Part shown: positions 24,939 through 33,153 of the stretch, piece by piece | Layout: the number at the start of each line of letters is the position of its first letter | Numbering within the stretch: the first letter of the stretch is position 1 | Assembly (NCBI RefSeq): GCF_006874625.1 | Contig: NZ_CP030034.1 | Coordinates: forward strand, 3,658,001 to 3,722,000 | Direction: 5' to 3' | Source of the DNA: Bdellovibrio sp. NC01 | GTDB lineage: Bacteria; Bdellovibrionota; Bdellovibrionia; Bdellovibrionales; Bdellovibrionaceae | DNA: 64,000 nucleotides | Position numbers and translations under genes: made by a program | Notes under the pieces: model-generated | What the model was told of the DNA's origin: nothing | Database searches by the model: none | The model's input: the letters and a program-made list of their open reading frames with translations, nothing else

Positions 24939-25505
24939 CTATTCTGCACTTGAAGAGATGTTCGTTTTCGTTGACGTGCCTTCGACTTTTTCTTTCAAGT
25001 TATCCAGGCTTTTTTGCAAGGCTTTGCCCATCAACGAATCCATCAAATAACCCATAATTTTGTACATCGGATTTGCGCCCATGTCCCCGGCGTTAACCCA
25101 AATCACTTTCGTACCATCGGTATCAGGTCGCATATTAATCGAGCCATACATTACGAAGCCTCCCCCTTGCATCGAGATCTCGTAGTCGATCCCGTTGTTA
25201 GGATCAGCTTTTGTGATTTTCTGAACTCTGTTACCGCCGCTCTTCGAATGCAGAATGCGAATGGCACCGTCGCCGACTTCGGGACCTTGATATTCATAAC
25301 TCATATCGCGTTCCTCTTGATCGATGGCGCTAAATTGTGGCCAGCCGTTTTTTAAATTCGCAATGTAGGGATAAATACGATCAGGGGTTGCCTTGATCAC
25401 AACATGCCTTTCAACCCGCCAATGCGACGGCAGAAAGAAACCGATCGCAACCAAAATTAGAATAGCGCCAAGAGCTGAACCTAATAGAAATTTAACGACT
25501 TTCAT
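24939..25505 (-). CDS. membrane-anchored SRPBCC (START-like) protein
   Basis: 188 residues. A single N-terminal membrane segment (residues 4-24) is followed by an SRPBCC fold with HVVIKATPDRIYPYIANLKNGWPQFS, the polyketide-cyclase signature. Family members bind hydrophobic ligands. The ATG at 25505 follows GGAGAG; the frame extends further upstream but without support. Same family as the three genes at 45826-47389. Confidence 0.85.
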   Translation of the reverse strand: MKVVKFLLGSALGAILILVAIGFFLPSHWRVERHVVIKATPDRIYPYIANLKNGWPQFSAIDQEERDMSYEYQGPEVGDGAIRILHSKSGGNRVQKITKADPNNGIDYEISMQGGGFVMYGSINMRPDTDGTKVIWVNAGDMGANPMYKIMGYLMDSLMGKALQKSLDNLKEKVEGTSTKTNISSSAE

Positions 25506-25667
25506 ATGCACTCTCCGTCGTAGTTCTATGTTAGTCGCTTCGGGTCGCAGAGACATTCTGTGTGTTCGCAAGATTTTTACCGTCTGGTTGCCAAAGATCA
25601 TCAGAAAAACAATTATCGAATCCAAAGTACAGACCTACAATGCAGGCAAATGCGAAAGGAAGTGCAG

Positions 25668-25922
25668 ATGAAAAATCTAATATTGATCATGGCAATTCTT
25701 AGCGTGATGACAATTGCACAGGCTGAAGAGACCGTTTCATCGAAAGCCAAAGAAACAGCTCACGATGTGAAACGCGAAAGCAAAAAAGGTCTCCACAGAG
25801 TGCAAGAAGCCACATGCACAGAAAACGATGCGAAATGCATGGCCAAGAAGGCCGGCAATCGTGTCGAAGAGGGAGCTGACTACACGAAGGATAAAGTGAA
25901 CGAAGCAACTGATAAGAAGTAA
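25668..25922 (+). CDS. small exported LEA-like helical protein
   Basis: 84 residues with a signal peptide (1-18, ending IAQAEE). The mature 65 residues are charged and helical, with repeats such as KAKETAHDVKRESKKG, KKAGNRVEEGADYTKDKVNEATDKK. Such low-complexity KE/D/T patterns are typical of LEA-like stress proteins. Two cysteines occur in ATCTENDAKCM. ATG 25668 follows AAAGGAAG. Function inferred from composition only. Confidence 0.6.
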   Translation: MKNLILIMAILSVMTIAQAEETVSSKAKETAHDVKRESKKGLHRVQEATCTENDAKCMAKKAGNRVEEGADYTKDKVNEATDKK

Positions 25923-25968
25923 CTCTATCGACGCAGTAGAGTTGGGTTTAAATGTTTGGATGCAAAAC

Positions 25969-26520
25969 TTATTTCGACTGCGATTTCCCTTGGGTTTTTC
26001 GACGTAATAAATCAAAGAGCGCAATGGAAGTCGCAGTCGCAACGTTTAACGAATTCGCCATTCCCGCCATGGGAATATAAATACGCTGATCGGCAAGTTC
26101 TAAAAATTCTGCCGACACTCCTGTAAGCTCACTACCAATAATTAAAACCGTCTTTTCTGATAAGATGCTGTCGTAATAAACGACTGAATCATCACACAGC
26201 TCTAGCGCCAGCAACTTATAACCTTGTGCCTTATAGCTTTTCAGAACGGAAAGACCGTCAGTAACCATTTCATGAGGCACCCACTCTGCAACACCCTTCG
26301 CCGTCGCAAGTGCCTTCTTGCCGTCAATACGCGCTAAAGCGTCGAAACTAAGAACCTTCTCTACCAGGCCCGCATCGGCAACTCGTAAAATAGCACCCAA
26401 ATTGTGGTTGTTTAAAAGTCGATCCAAAAACAAAACGATCTTATTGCGTTCAATTTTTTTGAATTCTTCACGATTGATTTTCGTCGCACGCAATTCCTGC
26501 GTTGTCAGTGCCTTAGCCAT
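25969..26520 (-). CDS. SpoU/TrmH-family RNA 2'-O-methyltransferase
   Basis: 183 residues with the knotted SPOUT fold. Motif 1 is LNNHNLGAILRVADA, motif 2 is VLIIGSELTGVS, and motif 3 is IPMAGMANSLNVATATSIALFDLLRR. The short length, with no N-terminal extension, fits TrmH-like tRNA or rRNA methylases; the target nucleotide is not clear. The start is the ATG at 26520; the longer frame would run back into the terminator of the upstream gene. Confidence 0.9.
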   Translation of the reverse strand: MAKALTTQELRATKINREEFKKIERNKIVLFLDRLLNNHNLGAILRVADAGLVEKVLSFDALARIDGKKALATAKGVAEWVPHEMVTDGLSVLKSYKAQGYKLLALELCDDSVVYYDSILSEKTVLIIGSELTGVSAEFLELADQRIYIPMAGMANSLNVATATSIALFDLLRRKTQGKSQSK

Positions 26521-26560
26521 ATCGGAATTGTAGTGGTGACCAGGCAAAAAAGGGAAATAA

Positions 26561-26585
26561 AAAACCCGCTTCAAGAGCGGGTTTT
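26561..26585 (-). terminator. terminator of the secreted HExxH gene
   Basis: Nine-base stem AAAACCCGC/GCGGGTTTT with a seven-base loop, followed leftward by TTATTTCC. It lies just after the stop of the gene at 26592-27608 and before the SpoU gene start. Confidence 0.85.
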
Positions 26586-26591
26586 CTAAGA

Positions 26592-27608
26592 CTATTGAAT
26601 TAAACCTTTGATTGGAATCGGTAAGCGAATGATTTTATACCACGGATCACGGTACTGATTCATTTGCACAGAGCTATTATCAATAACCCATTTGCCGTTC
26701 TTTTTATTTGCCGTGAAATTGATCGAGACTTTGTAGTCGTTGTTTCTGATGCCTACGTCCATTTTATAAACGCAGTTATTGGAAACATTCCCGATAACGT
26801 TCACGCGCAATGTATCGCTTTTCTCGCTCAATTTATCCCAGTGCACATTATGCAATAAAGAACCTGCTGGTTTTTTGCTTAGCAACTGCAAATCTGGAAT
26901 AGGTAAAATCGGAATTGGAATTGTGATTTCGTAGCACATCGCAGTTTCTTCATAGATTTTGCTGATGTCGATCACATCATCACCGACGTTCAATAGAACT
27001 TCTGGAAACGATGAATTCAAGCTGGGATTAAACACGCTGACAGAAAATTCTGACGTCCAAGGAATCAATGGCGTTGAAATAAACTTCTGCTGCATCAACA
27101 TCGATACGCGTACGCCAACTAAATCCAATTCTTCATGAGTATAGTTGCCGTAGTGATGACCCATTTCATGAATCAGGATCGCTGTTGCTTCTGGAATTGA
27201 AGTTGGATCGTATTGATCTGCCTCATTCTTGCTGTAAAGAAGATCGGAGTTGATATAGATCGGGCTACCCACGGAGCTTCCCGTTTTTGCGACACGCACT
27301 AAACCGTCGATAATAAAGAAACCTGGCGATTTCGTTTCAGAAGCGAAGAACAACTGTTGCGTTTTTCTTTCTTCAGGAAGACCCGCAAGAATTTGTCCTA
27401 GGATGTAGCGCTGAGAAGAAGTAAGTTTGCACGCCGATGTTTTCAAGCACAGCTCGATGTATTTATCGAGTTTTTCATAAGCGTAAAGCACGTTCTTTTC
27501 AGAAAGACCGCCACCGTTGTTCACCATATCGCCACCGCGACGCGCGAACGCATTGAAACTTGCAGCAGAAAGAAGTACGGCCAGTAGAAGGCGACTTACG
27601 TTGATCAT
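26592..27608 (-). CDS. secreted HExxH metalloprotease-like protein
   Basis: 338 residues with a signal peptide (1-22, ending NAFARRG) and then the motif GGDMVNNGGG. Residues about 145-165 contain ILIHEMGHHYGNYTHEE, an HExxH zinc-binding motif with a further His and Glu close by; spacing differs by one from the metzincin HExxHxxGxxH. No family is recognised and the C-terminal half looks beta-rich. The start ATG overlaps the stop of the DUF4423 regulator gene by four bases (ATGA), so the two are translationally coupled. Confidence 0.7.
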   Translation of the reverse strand: MINVSRLLLAVLLSAASFNAFARRGGDMVNNGGGLSEKNVLYAYEKLDKYIELCLKTSACKLTSSQRYILGQILAGLPEERKTQQLFFASETKSPGFFIIDGLVRVAKTGSSVGSPIYINSDLLYSKNEADQYDPTSIPEATAILIHEMGHHYGNYTHEELDLVGVRVSMLMQQKFISTPLIPWTSEFSVSVFNPSLNSSFPEVLLNVGDDVIDISKIYEETAMCYEITIPIPILPIPDLQLLSKKPAGSLLHNVHWDKLSEKSDTLRVNVIGNVSNNCVYKMDVGIRNNDYKVSINFTANKKNGKWVIDNSSVQMNQYRDPWYKIIRLPIPIKGLIQ

Positions 27609-28372
27609 TTTTTATCCTCCGTCGAAGACGTTAGCTTCGTAATTGGAAACAACTGAAACGAGAGCGTATAAACTTCTGTAGCGGTCTCGTCTTCTAGCAG
27701 ATCAGCTATCTTTTTACGAGTTTTAGTTAAAAGCTCTTTGGCGAGTGGCAGTTTTTCAGGGTTCACTGGCATCGTAATGGAACCAAATTCCCGCGTATTA
27801 ACGGGATCACGATGCAATGATGACTCTGCCAAATGTAAATTCTGATTGTGGTGCTTTCTAATTGCAGCTGAAGGAATATCGCGTGACGTTCCGATGGGTT
27901 TGGAAGTTCTTACCATCTTATTACGATTTTTCTTAATCAGCTCAAGACTGAGTAAACGCTCTAGTGCTTCACTCGCTTCGACCTTCTTGATTCCTAACCG
28001 ATCTGCAATCCATTTCGGATCCGCTTGGTTATCTTTAAGCTTCGCTAAATTTAAAATTGCAATGTAATGCCAATCCGCGATCAGTCGGAAAGTTAATTCA
28101 TCTAGATAAGTACGATCATCAACTTCTGCACGTGATGATTGATCTTTATAATCTGCCCACAACTTTTCTTTTTCTAGAGGAGAAACAAACAATCTCTCCA
28201 TCACTTTTTCCAAGTTTGATTTAGAAAGAGAACGCTTATCTGCAAGAACGTCTGAAAGTGTCGTAGCGCCAATATTCAGATCGCGAGCAAACGCACGAAG
28301 AGAGTAAGACGAATTTCTTGTCTGTCTTTTCGCAAGTTCTGATAGCAGTAAATTTTTTACAGTGATTTCCAT
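27605..28372 (-). CDS. DUF4423/TIGR02147-family transcriptional regulator
   Basis: 255 residues. The N-terminal helix-turn-helix region is SYSLRAFARDLNIGATTLSDVLADKRSLS (residues about 23-51), and the middle IADWHYIAILNLAKL plus WIADRLGIKKVEASEALERLLSLELIKK matches the DUF4423/TIGR02147 family, which is abundant in Bdellovibrio and Fibrobacter. The start at ATG 28372 follows AAGGTG. Two palindromic sites lie 39-87 bases upstream (28411-28459), so autoregulation is likely. The coupled secreted HExxH gene is probably its target. Confidence 0.8.
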   Translation of the reverse strand: MEITVKNLLLSELAKRQTRNSSYSLRAFARDLNIGATTLSDVLADKRSLSKSNLEKVMERLFVSPLEKEKLWADYKDQSSRAEVDDRTYLDELTFRLIADWHYIAILNLAKLKDNQADPKWIADRLGIKKVEASEALERLLSLELIKKNRNKMVRTSKPIGTSRDIPSAAIRKHHNQNLHLAESSLHRDPVNTREFGSITMPVNPEKLPLAKELLTKTRKKIADLLEDETATEVYTLSFQLFPITKLTSSTEDKK

Positions 28373-28410
28373 GCACCTTATATATGTCGAACATGTTTTA
28401 AATGCAAGAT

Positions 28411-28431
28411 ATCGGAACACTTTGTCCCGAT
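28411..28431. promoter_or_regulatory. operator 1 of the DUF4423 regulator (predicted)
   Basis: 21-base site: ATCGGAACA-CTT-TGTCCCGAT, a palindrome with one mismatch in the arms. A copy of the arm TCGAACA at 28387 may be a degraded third site. Confidence 0.65.
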
Positions 28432-28438
28432 TTTTAAT

Positions 28439-28459
28439 GTCGGGACAGATTGTCCCGAC
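28439..28459. promoter_or_regulatory. operator 2 of the DUF4423 regulator (predicted)
   Basis: 21-base perfect palindrome, GTCGGGACA-GAT-TGTCCCGAC. Its centre is 28 bases from that of operator 1. It lies between divergent genes, so it may affect both. Confidence 0.75.
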
Positions 28460-28564
28460 CACCCCCTAGACACCGCAAAACACCTGAAGTACTTATGGCC
28501 CATACCCGCAAGCAATGCGGAAAACAAAGGTAAGTAAAAACACTAAACTCAAAAGGAGTTCGAA

Positions 28565-29050
28565 ATGAAAAAGGTATTATTGGCAATCGCGATGGTTTTG
28601 GGAACTGCAACAGCCAACGCTTCTATTGAAGCACCAGCATGGGCTTGTAACTTGGCTTTCAAAGGTGAAGCACAAGGTTTCAAAGTTATCCTAGGTAGCT
28701 ACCACTATGAAGGCCAAGGCGACTTGAACTGCGTAAGCCTTACAGGTCAAACAGCACACTACCCAGTGCGTGTAACAATGAAAGCAAAACCGCTTTCTCC
28801 ACAAGTGGCTTTCGGTCGTATGGAACTTTCAGGTCAAGCTGCAGAAATTGCTTTGTTTGACACAAACCCTGAATCAATCCTTGGCACATACTATGTTGCT
28901 CAAGCACAAGCAGCTGTATTGGGTGGCGTTGGTTTGATCACTGCAACTCGTATTGATTTGCCAACTATGGCCTTGAAAGTTTCATTGCAATTCGCAAAAG
29001 GTTTCGGTGTGAACCTTGGTGTAAACCGCATGGAAATTTCTCTTCGTTAA
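28565..29050 (+). CDS. small exported protein of unknown function
   Basis: 161 residues with a signal peptide (1-20, ending TANAS). The mature chain has two cysteines (AWACNL and LNCVSL), likely a disulfide, and regularly spaced beta strands. No family recognised. Strong ribosome-binding site AAAAGGAG eight bases before the ATG. Codon use is strongly biased to frequent codons, which hints at high expression (inference). It is divergent from the DUF4423 regulator and shares its operator region. Confidence 0.7.
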   Translation: MKKVLLAIAMVLGTATANASIEAPAWACNLAFKGEAQGFKVILGSYHYEGQGDLNCVSLTGQTAHYPVRVTMKAKPLSPQVAFGRMELSGQAAEIALFDTNPESILGTYYVAQAQAAVLGGVGLITATRIDLPTMALKVSLQFAKGFGVNLGVNRMEISLR

Positions 29051-29071
29051 TTGTTAGTTTGTTAATTGGTT

Positions 29072-29120
29072 CCTTCTTGTCGGAAGGTTGGAGAGGTTGG
29101 TGGTGTGGTGCTACCAACCT
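29072..29120 (+). terminator. terminator region after 28565-29050
   Basis: CCTTC/GGAAG hairpin at 29072-29087, then AGGTTGGT (29094-29101) pairing with ACCAACCT (29113-29120) followed by TTCCTTTTTG and TTTTTTA. Confidence 0.75.
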
Positions 29121-29279
29121 TTCCTTTTTGTTTTTTATTCGCTCTTAGTCTTGTGGCACTTGCAGGATTTTGAGGGATTTTACATGTCAGTTATCTAACG
29201 TGGGCCAGGAAAAGAAATCGCCATGTCCACGCGGGAGTACACTGATGACAAGTAAAACCCTTAACCCTTGAGGTGTGGC

Positions 29280-29927
29280 ATGAAAAAGAACCATCAACTA
29301 ACATCTCTGCTTGTAGCTTTTTTCCTTTCAACAGGTTTTTCATTCTCGGCTCATGCAGCTGACAATAATTCCGAAGATACGACAAACGTTCTTGAAGAGA
29401 TCAATCCGTTCGATCCAAACATTGAGCAAACATTGGAACAAATCGACGCCATCTATGAACGCGAAACTGGTAAATCAGCTCACTTACCAGAAGAGTTCAT
29501 TGACAGTATTGTCGGCGTTTATGGTGGGTGTTCTAGAGAAACTTGCGCTGTGTGGGCACAAGTTGTTAAGTCGACACAAACAATGTACTTGTACGTGAAC
29601 GGCAGTCTTCGTGGATCTTGGGCTGTATCGACTGGTATGTCAGGTTACGGTACACCTAACTTTGACAGACATCCAGATGGACGTATTTATGACAGATATT
29701 CTTCTGCCAAATACCCAGGTGGCGACTGGAATGGATTAGGCAATATGCCCTACGCTGTGTTTATCACAGGTGGGTTCGCACTTCATGGCACTCCAAAAGG
29801 TAATTGGCCTAAACTTGGAACGCGCGCTTCTCACGGTTGTATTCGTATGCATCCAGATAATGCTTACATGTTCAATCGCTTAGTGCGCGCCAACGGTAAA
29901 TCCAATGTGTGGATCACCGTTCAGTAG
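29280..29927 (+). CDS. exported L,D-transpeptidase (YkuD family)
   Basis: 215 residues with a signal peptide (1-27, ending FSAHAAD). The YkuD catalytic region covers residues about 85-213, with HGTP near 163 and the active-site ASHGCIRMHPDNA near 183-195 (Cys nucleophile, His). Such enzymes form 3-3 peptidoglycan cross-links or attach proteins. Bdellovibrio L,D-transpeptidases are known to modify its own and prey peptidoglycan; whether this one does is not shown. The ATG at 29280 follows TTGAGG. Preceded by an unassigned linker rich in acidic residues. Confidence 0.9.
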   Translation: MKKNHQLTSLLVAFFLSTGFSFSAHAADNNSEDTTNVLEEINPFDPNIEQTLEQIDAIYERETGKSAHLPEEFIDSIVGVYGGCSRETCAVWAQVVKSTQTMYLYVNGSLRGSWAVSTGMSGYGTPNFDRHPDGRIYDRYSSAKYPGGDWNGLGNMPYAVFITGGFALHGTPKGNWPKLGTRASHGCIRMHPDNAYMFNRLVRANGKSNVWITVQ

Positions 29928-29937
29928 AGAATAAAAA

Positions 29938-30438
29938 TTAAAGAAGACGACTCGAAGTGACTTGAGCGGGCATAGCTGTTCCGCTCCACTTCGTTGTTTG
30001 ACGAGAACCGTTGCGGATTTTTTCTGACTTAATATCGATGTCGATGATGGCGTTGTATTCACCCAACACAGCCAGGAACGCCAACTTCATTAAAACTTCT
30101 TCTTTTTCGGCACAGTCTTTTACCGTGAATGGTTTATCTGTGCGCTTGAAGTTGCGAGTCACTTTGCTGTCAGCAGTGAAGAATGTGATGATACCCTTCG
30201 CCGCTCTGACGACTTTTTCATAGTCGTTGATCGCTGGCTGAACTTTGCTATCGAAGCATGAGTTGCAATAAGTTGTGTGCTTTAGATCTTTTGGGATCTC
30301 TGGCAAATATAAAAACTGTGCTTCATCTAAGAATTGAGCACAATATTTACAAACAGCGCTTTCGCATGAACCACATACCAACGTGGCCTTCGGTTTTAAG
30401 CAAGTACAGCAATTTTCCATAGGCTCGCAAGCTATCAT
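29938..30438 (-). CDS. cysteine-rich zinc-binding protein of unknown function
   Basis: 166 residues. The N-terminal 70 residues contain three CxxC-type pairs: CCTC, VCGSCESAVCKYC and YCNSC, a pattern like a zinc ribbon or B-box. The remaining part (80-166) is mixed alpha-beta, with VLMKLAFLAVLGEYNAIIDIDIKSE. No family assigned. Start ATG 30438 is preceded by GGGGAG; a second ATG six codons in is also possible. Stops ten bases after the transpeptidase gene on the other strand. Confidence 0.65.
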   Translation of the reverse strand: MIACEPMENCCTCLKPKATLVCGSCESAVCKYCAQFLDEAQFLYLPEIPKDLKHTTYCNSCFDSKVQPAINDYEKVVRAAKGIITFFTADSKVTRNFKRTDKPFTVKDCAEKEEVLMKLAFLAVLGEYNAIIDIDIKSEKIRNGSRQTTKWSGTAMPAQVTSSRLL

Positions 30439-30515
30439 GGGCTCCCCGTTTTAGCTATCTCAGACTTGCCAAAGGGCTGTCAGGCTGGCACTTTCCCTCT
30501 GTACCGAGGAAAAAT

Positions 30516-31004
30516 ATGCAAAAAAATGTGACTATTCGCCCAGCCTTAGCCTCTGAATGCAAAGACATCCTTCATTTTATCACTCAGCTTGCTATTTATG
30601 AAAAGCTTGAACATGAGGTCGTTGCGACAGAAGAGATTCTAAAAAAGAATCTGTTTGGTGAAAACAAGTCGGCCGAGGTTCTTTTTTTAGAAGAAAATGG
30701 GGTTAAAGCCGGTTTTGCACTTTTCTTTCAAAGCTTTTCTACGTTCTTAGGTCTTCCCGGTATTTACTTAGAAGATCTGTTTGTCTTGCCCGAACATCGT
30801 GGCAAAGGTTACGGCAAAAAGTTGTTAGCCTTCCTGGCAAAAACTGCTGTCGATCGTGGGTGCGGTCGTTTGGAGTGGTCCGTTCTTGATTGGAATAAAC
30901 CTGCGATTGATTTCTATCTTTCAGTTGGTTCAAAACCCATGGATGAGTGGACTGTTCATCGTATGACCGGCGAAAATCTAAAAAAGTTCGCAGCACTTTC
31001 ATAA
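30516..31004 (+). CDS. GNAT acetyltransferase, spermidine/spermine N1-acetyltransferase-like
   Basis: 162-residue GNAT enzyme. The acetyl-CoA loop is VLPEHRGKGYGKKLL (about residues 92-106). The LEDLFV and WSVLDWNKPAIDFYLSVGSKPMDEW stretches match spermidine/spermine N1-acetyltransferases closely. Such enzymes inactivate polyamines. Taken with speDE in the same window, this suggests control of polyamine levels, although the genes are 26 kb apart. Cytoplasmic; starts at ATG 30516 after GAGGAA. Confidence 0.8.
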   Translation: MQKNVTIRPALASECKDILHFITQLAIYEKLEHEVVATEEILKKNLFGENKSAEVLFLEENGVKAGFALFFQSFSTFLGLPGIYLEDLFVLPEHRGKGYGKKLLAFLAKTAVDRGCGRLEWSVLDWNKPAIDFYLSVGSKPMDEWTVHRMTGENLKKFAALS

Positions 31005-31091
31005 ATGTTAATGAAGTGAACTCGCAATTCAGTAGGCAGACATCAGATTCCAAATTATAACTAGATAACACCTGCAAGGAGTTGTCTGTTC

Positions 31092-31856
31092 ATGGAACTG
31101 CTGTCAAATCCACAAATCTGGATTGCGTTCTTCACATTGTTTGCTCTGGAACTTGTTCTTGGTATCGATAACATCATCTTTATTTCCATCCTGGCGGGAA
31201 AACTTCCTAAGGAACAACAAAACAAAGCACGCATCACTGGTTTGGGACTTGCCGTCTTCACGCGAATTTTGCTTTTGTTATCGTTGTCGTGGATTATCGG
31301 TTTAACCGCACCACTGTTCGCCGTATTCGATCACGAAATTTCGGGTCGCGATTTGATTTTATTATTGGGCGGTCTATTCCTGATCGTCAAAAGCACTTTG
31401 GAAATTCATCACAAACTTGAAGGTGTCGAAGGCAGTCAGTCTAATAAAGTTGCGCATTCGTTCAATGCCGTGATTTTCCAGATCCTACTCTTGGACATCG
31501 TATTTTCACTGGATTCAGTGATTACTGCCGTCGGTATGGTGAATCAGATCTCTGTGATGATTGCCGCCGTTGTCGCTTCGACACTGGTTATGATTTTCTC
31601 TGCGAAACCGATCAGTGATTTCGTGGACTCTCATCCGTCACTAAAGATCCTGGCTTTAAGTTTCTTATTGATGATCGGTTTTACATTGATCGTTGAATCG
31701 ATGGAAATGCACATTCCTAAGGGTTATGTGTACTTCGCTATGGCGTTCTCTATCGGTGTGGAAATGTTAAATATTCGCATGCGCAAGAAAGCGCCTGTTA
31801 AAGAAGAGCCGGTGAAATTGCGCGAACGAGTCGCCGAAGACTCGTCCACTCACTAA
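31092..31856 (+). CDS. TerC-family membrane protein
   Basis: 254 residues with seven or so membrane helices. The LELVLGIDNIIFISILAGKLP motif (residues about 19-38) and ILLLDIVFSLDSVITAVGM (about 131-149) carry the two conserved Asp residues of TerC/YjbE proteins. Implicated in metal ion (manganese) export or homeostasis in other bacteria. The stop overlaps the stop of the DUF488 gene by four bases. Ribosome-binding site GGAG precedes the ATG. Confidence 0.9.
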   Translation: MELLSNPQIWIAFFTLFALELVLGIDNIIFISILAGKLPKEQQNKARITGLGLAVFTRILLLLSLSWIIGLTAPLFAVFDHEISGRDLILLLGGLFLIVKSTLEIHHKLEGVEGSQSNKVAHSFNAVIFQILLLDIVFSLDSVITAVGMVNQISVMIAAVVASTLVMIFSAKPISDFVDSHPSLKILALSFLLMIGFTLIVESMEMHIPKGYVYFAMAFSIGVEMLNIRMRKKAPVKEEPVKLRERVAEDSSTH

Positions 31857-32359
31857 GCAGCTTTCTTGTTTTTCTTAAGGGGCTTGCCGAACATGCCAAG
31901 GTTTGCCTCTTCAGGAAGAACGTTCAGATCTATGATCTTGACCCTCTTCATTTTTTTGATTTCTTCCGTCACAAAATGACGATGACAATCACAGGCGTCG
32001 GCTTCGTAACACAACAAAGCGGCTTTTTTTGTCTTGCCAGCGATTTGCAGGATATTTGTTAGTTCATTCTTTTGTTCAGGAATAATTTCTTCGACATAGT
32101 CAGCAAACATTTTAGCGCGCGAAATCAGTTTAGCCTTTTGCTTTTTTCGCCACGCCGAGGGCACACCCAAAGCGCCGATATGCACATACTCGATTTTTTG
32201 CGCTTCCAAATTCTCTTTCAAGCGGGATTTGGAAAAACCTTTCTTTCTGCTGACGGGATTTTTGCGAATATCGATAACACAGGTCACCTCGTGCTCTTTT
32301 AATCCTGCTAAGAATTGTTCAATATCGCAGCCTTCATAACCCACAGTATATAACGTCAT
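31853..32359 (-). CDS. DUF488 protein
   Basis: 168 residues, typical DUF488: LYTVGYEGCDIEQFLAGLKEHEV at the N-terminus, VIDIRKNPVSRKKGFSKSRL, and LLCYEADACDCHRHFV near 115-130 with Cys and His. The biochemical role is unknown. Its ATG overlaps the stop of the DUF3750 gene by one base, so it is in the UDG-DUF3750-DUF488 operon. C-terminus is lysine rich. Confidence 0.9.
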   Translation of the reverse strand: MTLYTVGYEGCDIEQFLAGLKEHEVTCVIDIRKNPVSRKKGFSKSRLKENLEAQKIEYVHIGALGVPSAWRKKQKAKLISRAKMFADYVEEIIPEQKNELTNILQIAGKTKKAALLCYEADACDCHRHFVTEEIKKMKRVKIIDLNVLPEEANLGMFGKPLKKNKKAA

Positions 32360-33153
32360 TAGTTCTCCTTCGTTTCAACTTGTGCGGGAATTTGTGGCGT
32401 GTGCGACGCTACATCTTCTGGCGCAAAAAGCTGACGATCTTTAAAACCTAAACGTCCTACGAATGGAAGTTTGATCGCCGGTCTGGCGAAATCAACTCCA
32501 AAGCTCATTCCAAGAATATTAACTTCAAGTCCTTCTGCTAATCCAACCGTTGCCCCCAACAGACCGAATAACGACACTTGCACACCCGTGCCTGATTCGG
32601 TGATTCCCAGGGGTTGGCCTTTACCGATCCAATCTTTGCCGATCGCATTTGCTGGCAGTGTTGCATACATGCCTGGCGTGTTACGCATTACCCATGACAC
32701 GAAAGTGTTGCTATTGGGTCCTGGGTAAATGCGGTACGAATTTGGATAAGGATATGTTTCAATCGCTTTCAACACGTGGGGAATCATGGCTTCTGCTTCT
32801 TCACCACGCAGATCGAAATGCAATGTTGGATCGTTACCGAACCAACGTTGATCTGGCATGCGATGTGTTTCGCGAATCACTGGAATTCCCTGATCGGCGT
32901 AATAGCCCATGACCTCATACACACTATAGTGACTGGCATTTTTTTCTTTTATCGCGACCCACGAATGCACGGCTAAATTGCCTTTCCATCCATAAGTGCG
33001 CGCGGAATAAACTTGAACAATCGCACGCGAGTCTTGCGCGGCCGTGGGCGCGATACCCACTGAACTGCGATCCGCCGTGCGCCAATCTTGTGACCAGCCC
33101 GTTGTTGTTTTAAATAAAAGCATTGTTGAAATAAGCATAGTTTTAAATCTCAC
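32359..33153 (-). CDS. exported DUF3750 protein
   Basis: 264 residues. Signal peptide 1-21 (LLFKTTTGWSQD), then the DUF3750 core: WRTADRSSVGIAP, KGNLAVHSWVAIKEKNAS, PDQRWFGNDPTLHFDLRGEEAEAMI and YPYPNSYRIYPGPNSNTFVSWV. A PGPNSNTF motif and the surrounding His/Ser pattern are characteristic. Function unknown, presumably periplasmic or outer membrane. The GTG start at 33153 follows AGGAAGG and overlaps the UDG gene by 11 bases. Confidence 0.85.
   Translation of the reverse strand: MRFKTMLISTMLLFKTTTGWSQDWRTADRSSVGIAPTAAQDSRAIVQVYSARTYGWKGNLAVHSWVAIKEKNASHYSVYEVMGYYADQGIPVIRETHRMPDQRWFGNDPTLHFDLRGEEAEAMIPHVLKAIETYPYPNSYRIYPGPNSNTFVSWVMRNTPGMYATLPANAIGKDWIGKGQPLGITESGTGVQVSLFGLLGATVGLAEGLEVNILGMSFGVDFARPAIKLPFVGRLGFKDRQLFAPEDVASHTPQIPAQVETKEN

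Noticed and set aside
25560-25667. N-terminal extension of the LEA-like protein
   Set aside because: The true signal peptide begins at 25668 after AAAGGAAG; the extra 36 residues overlap the upstream region of the divergent SRPBCC gene.
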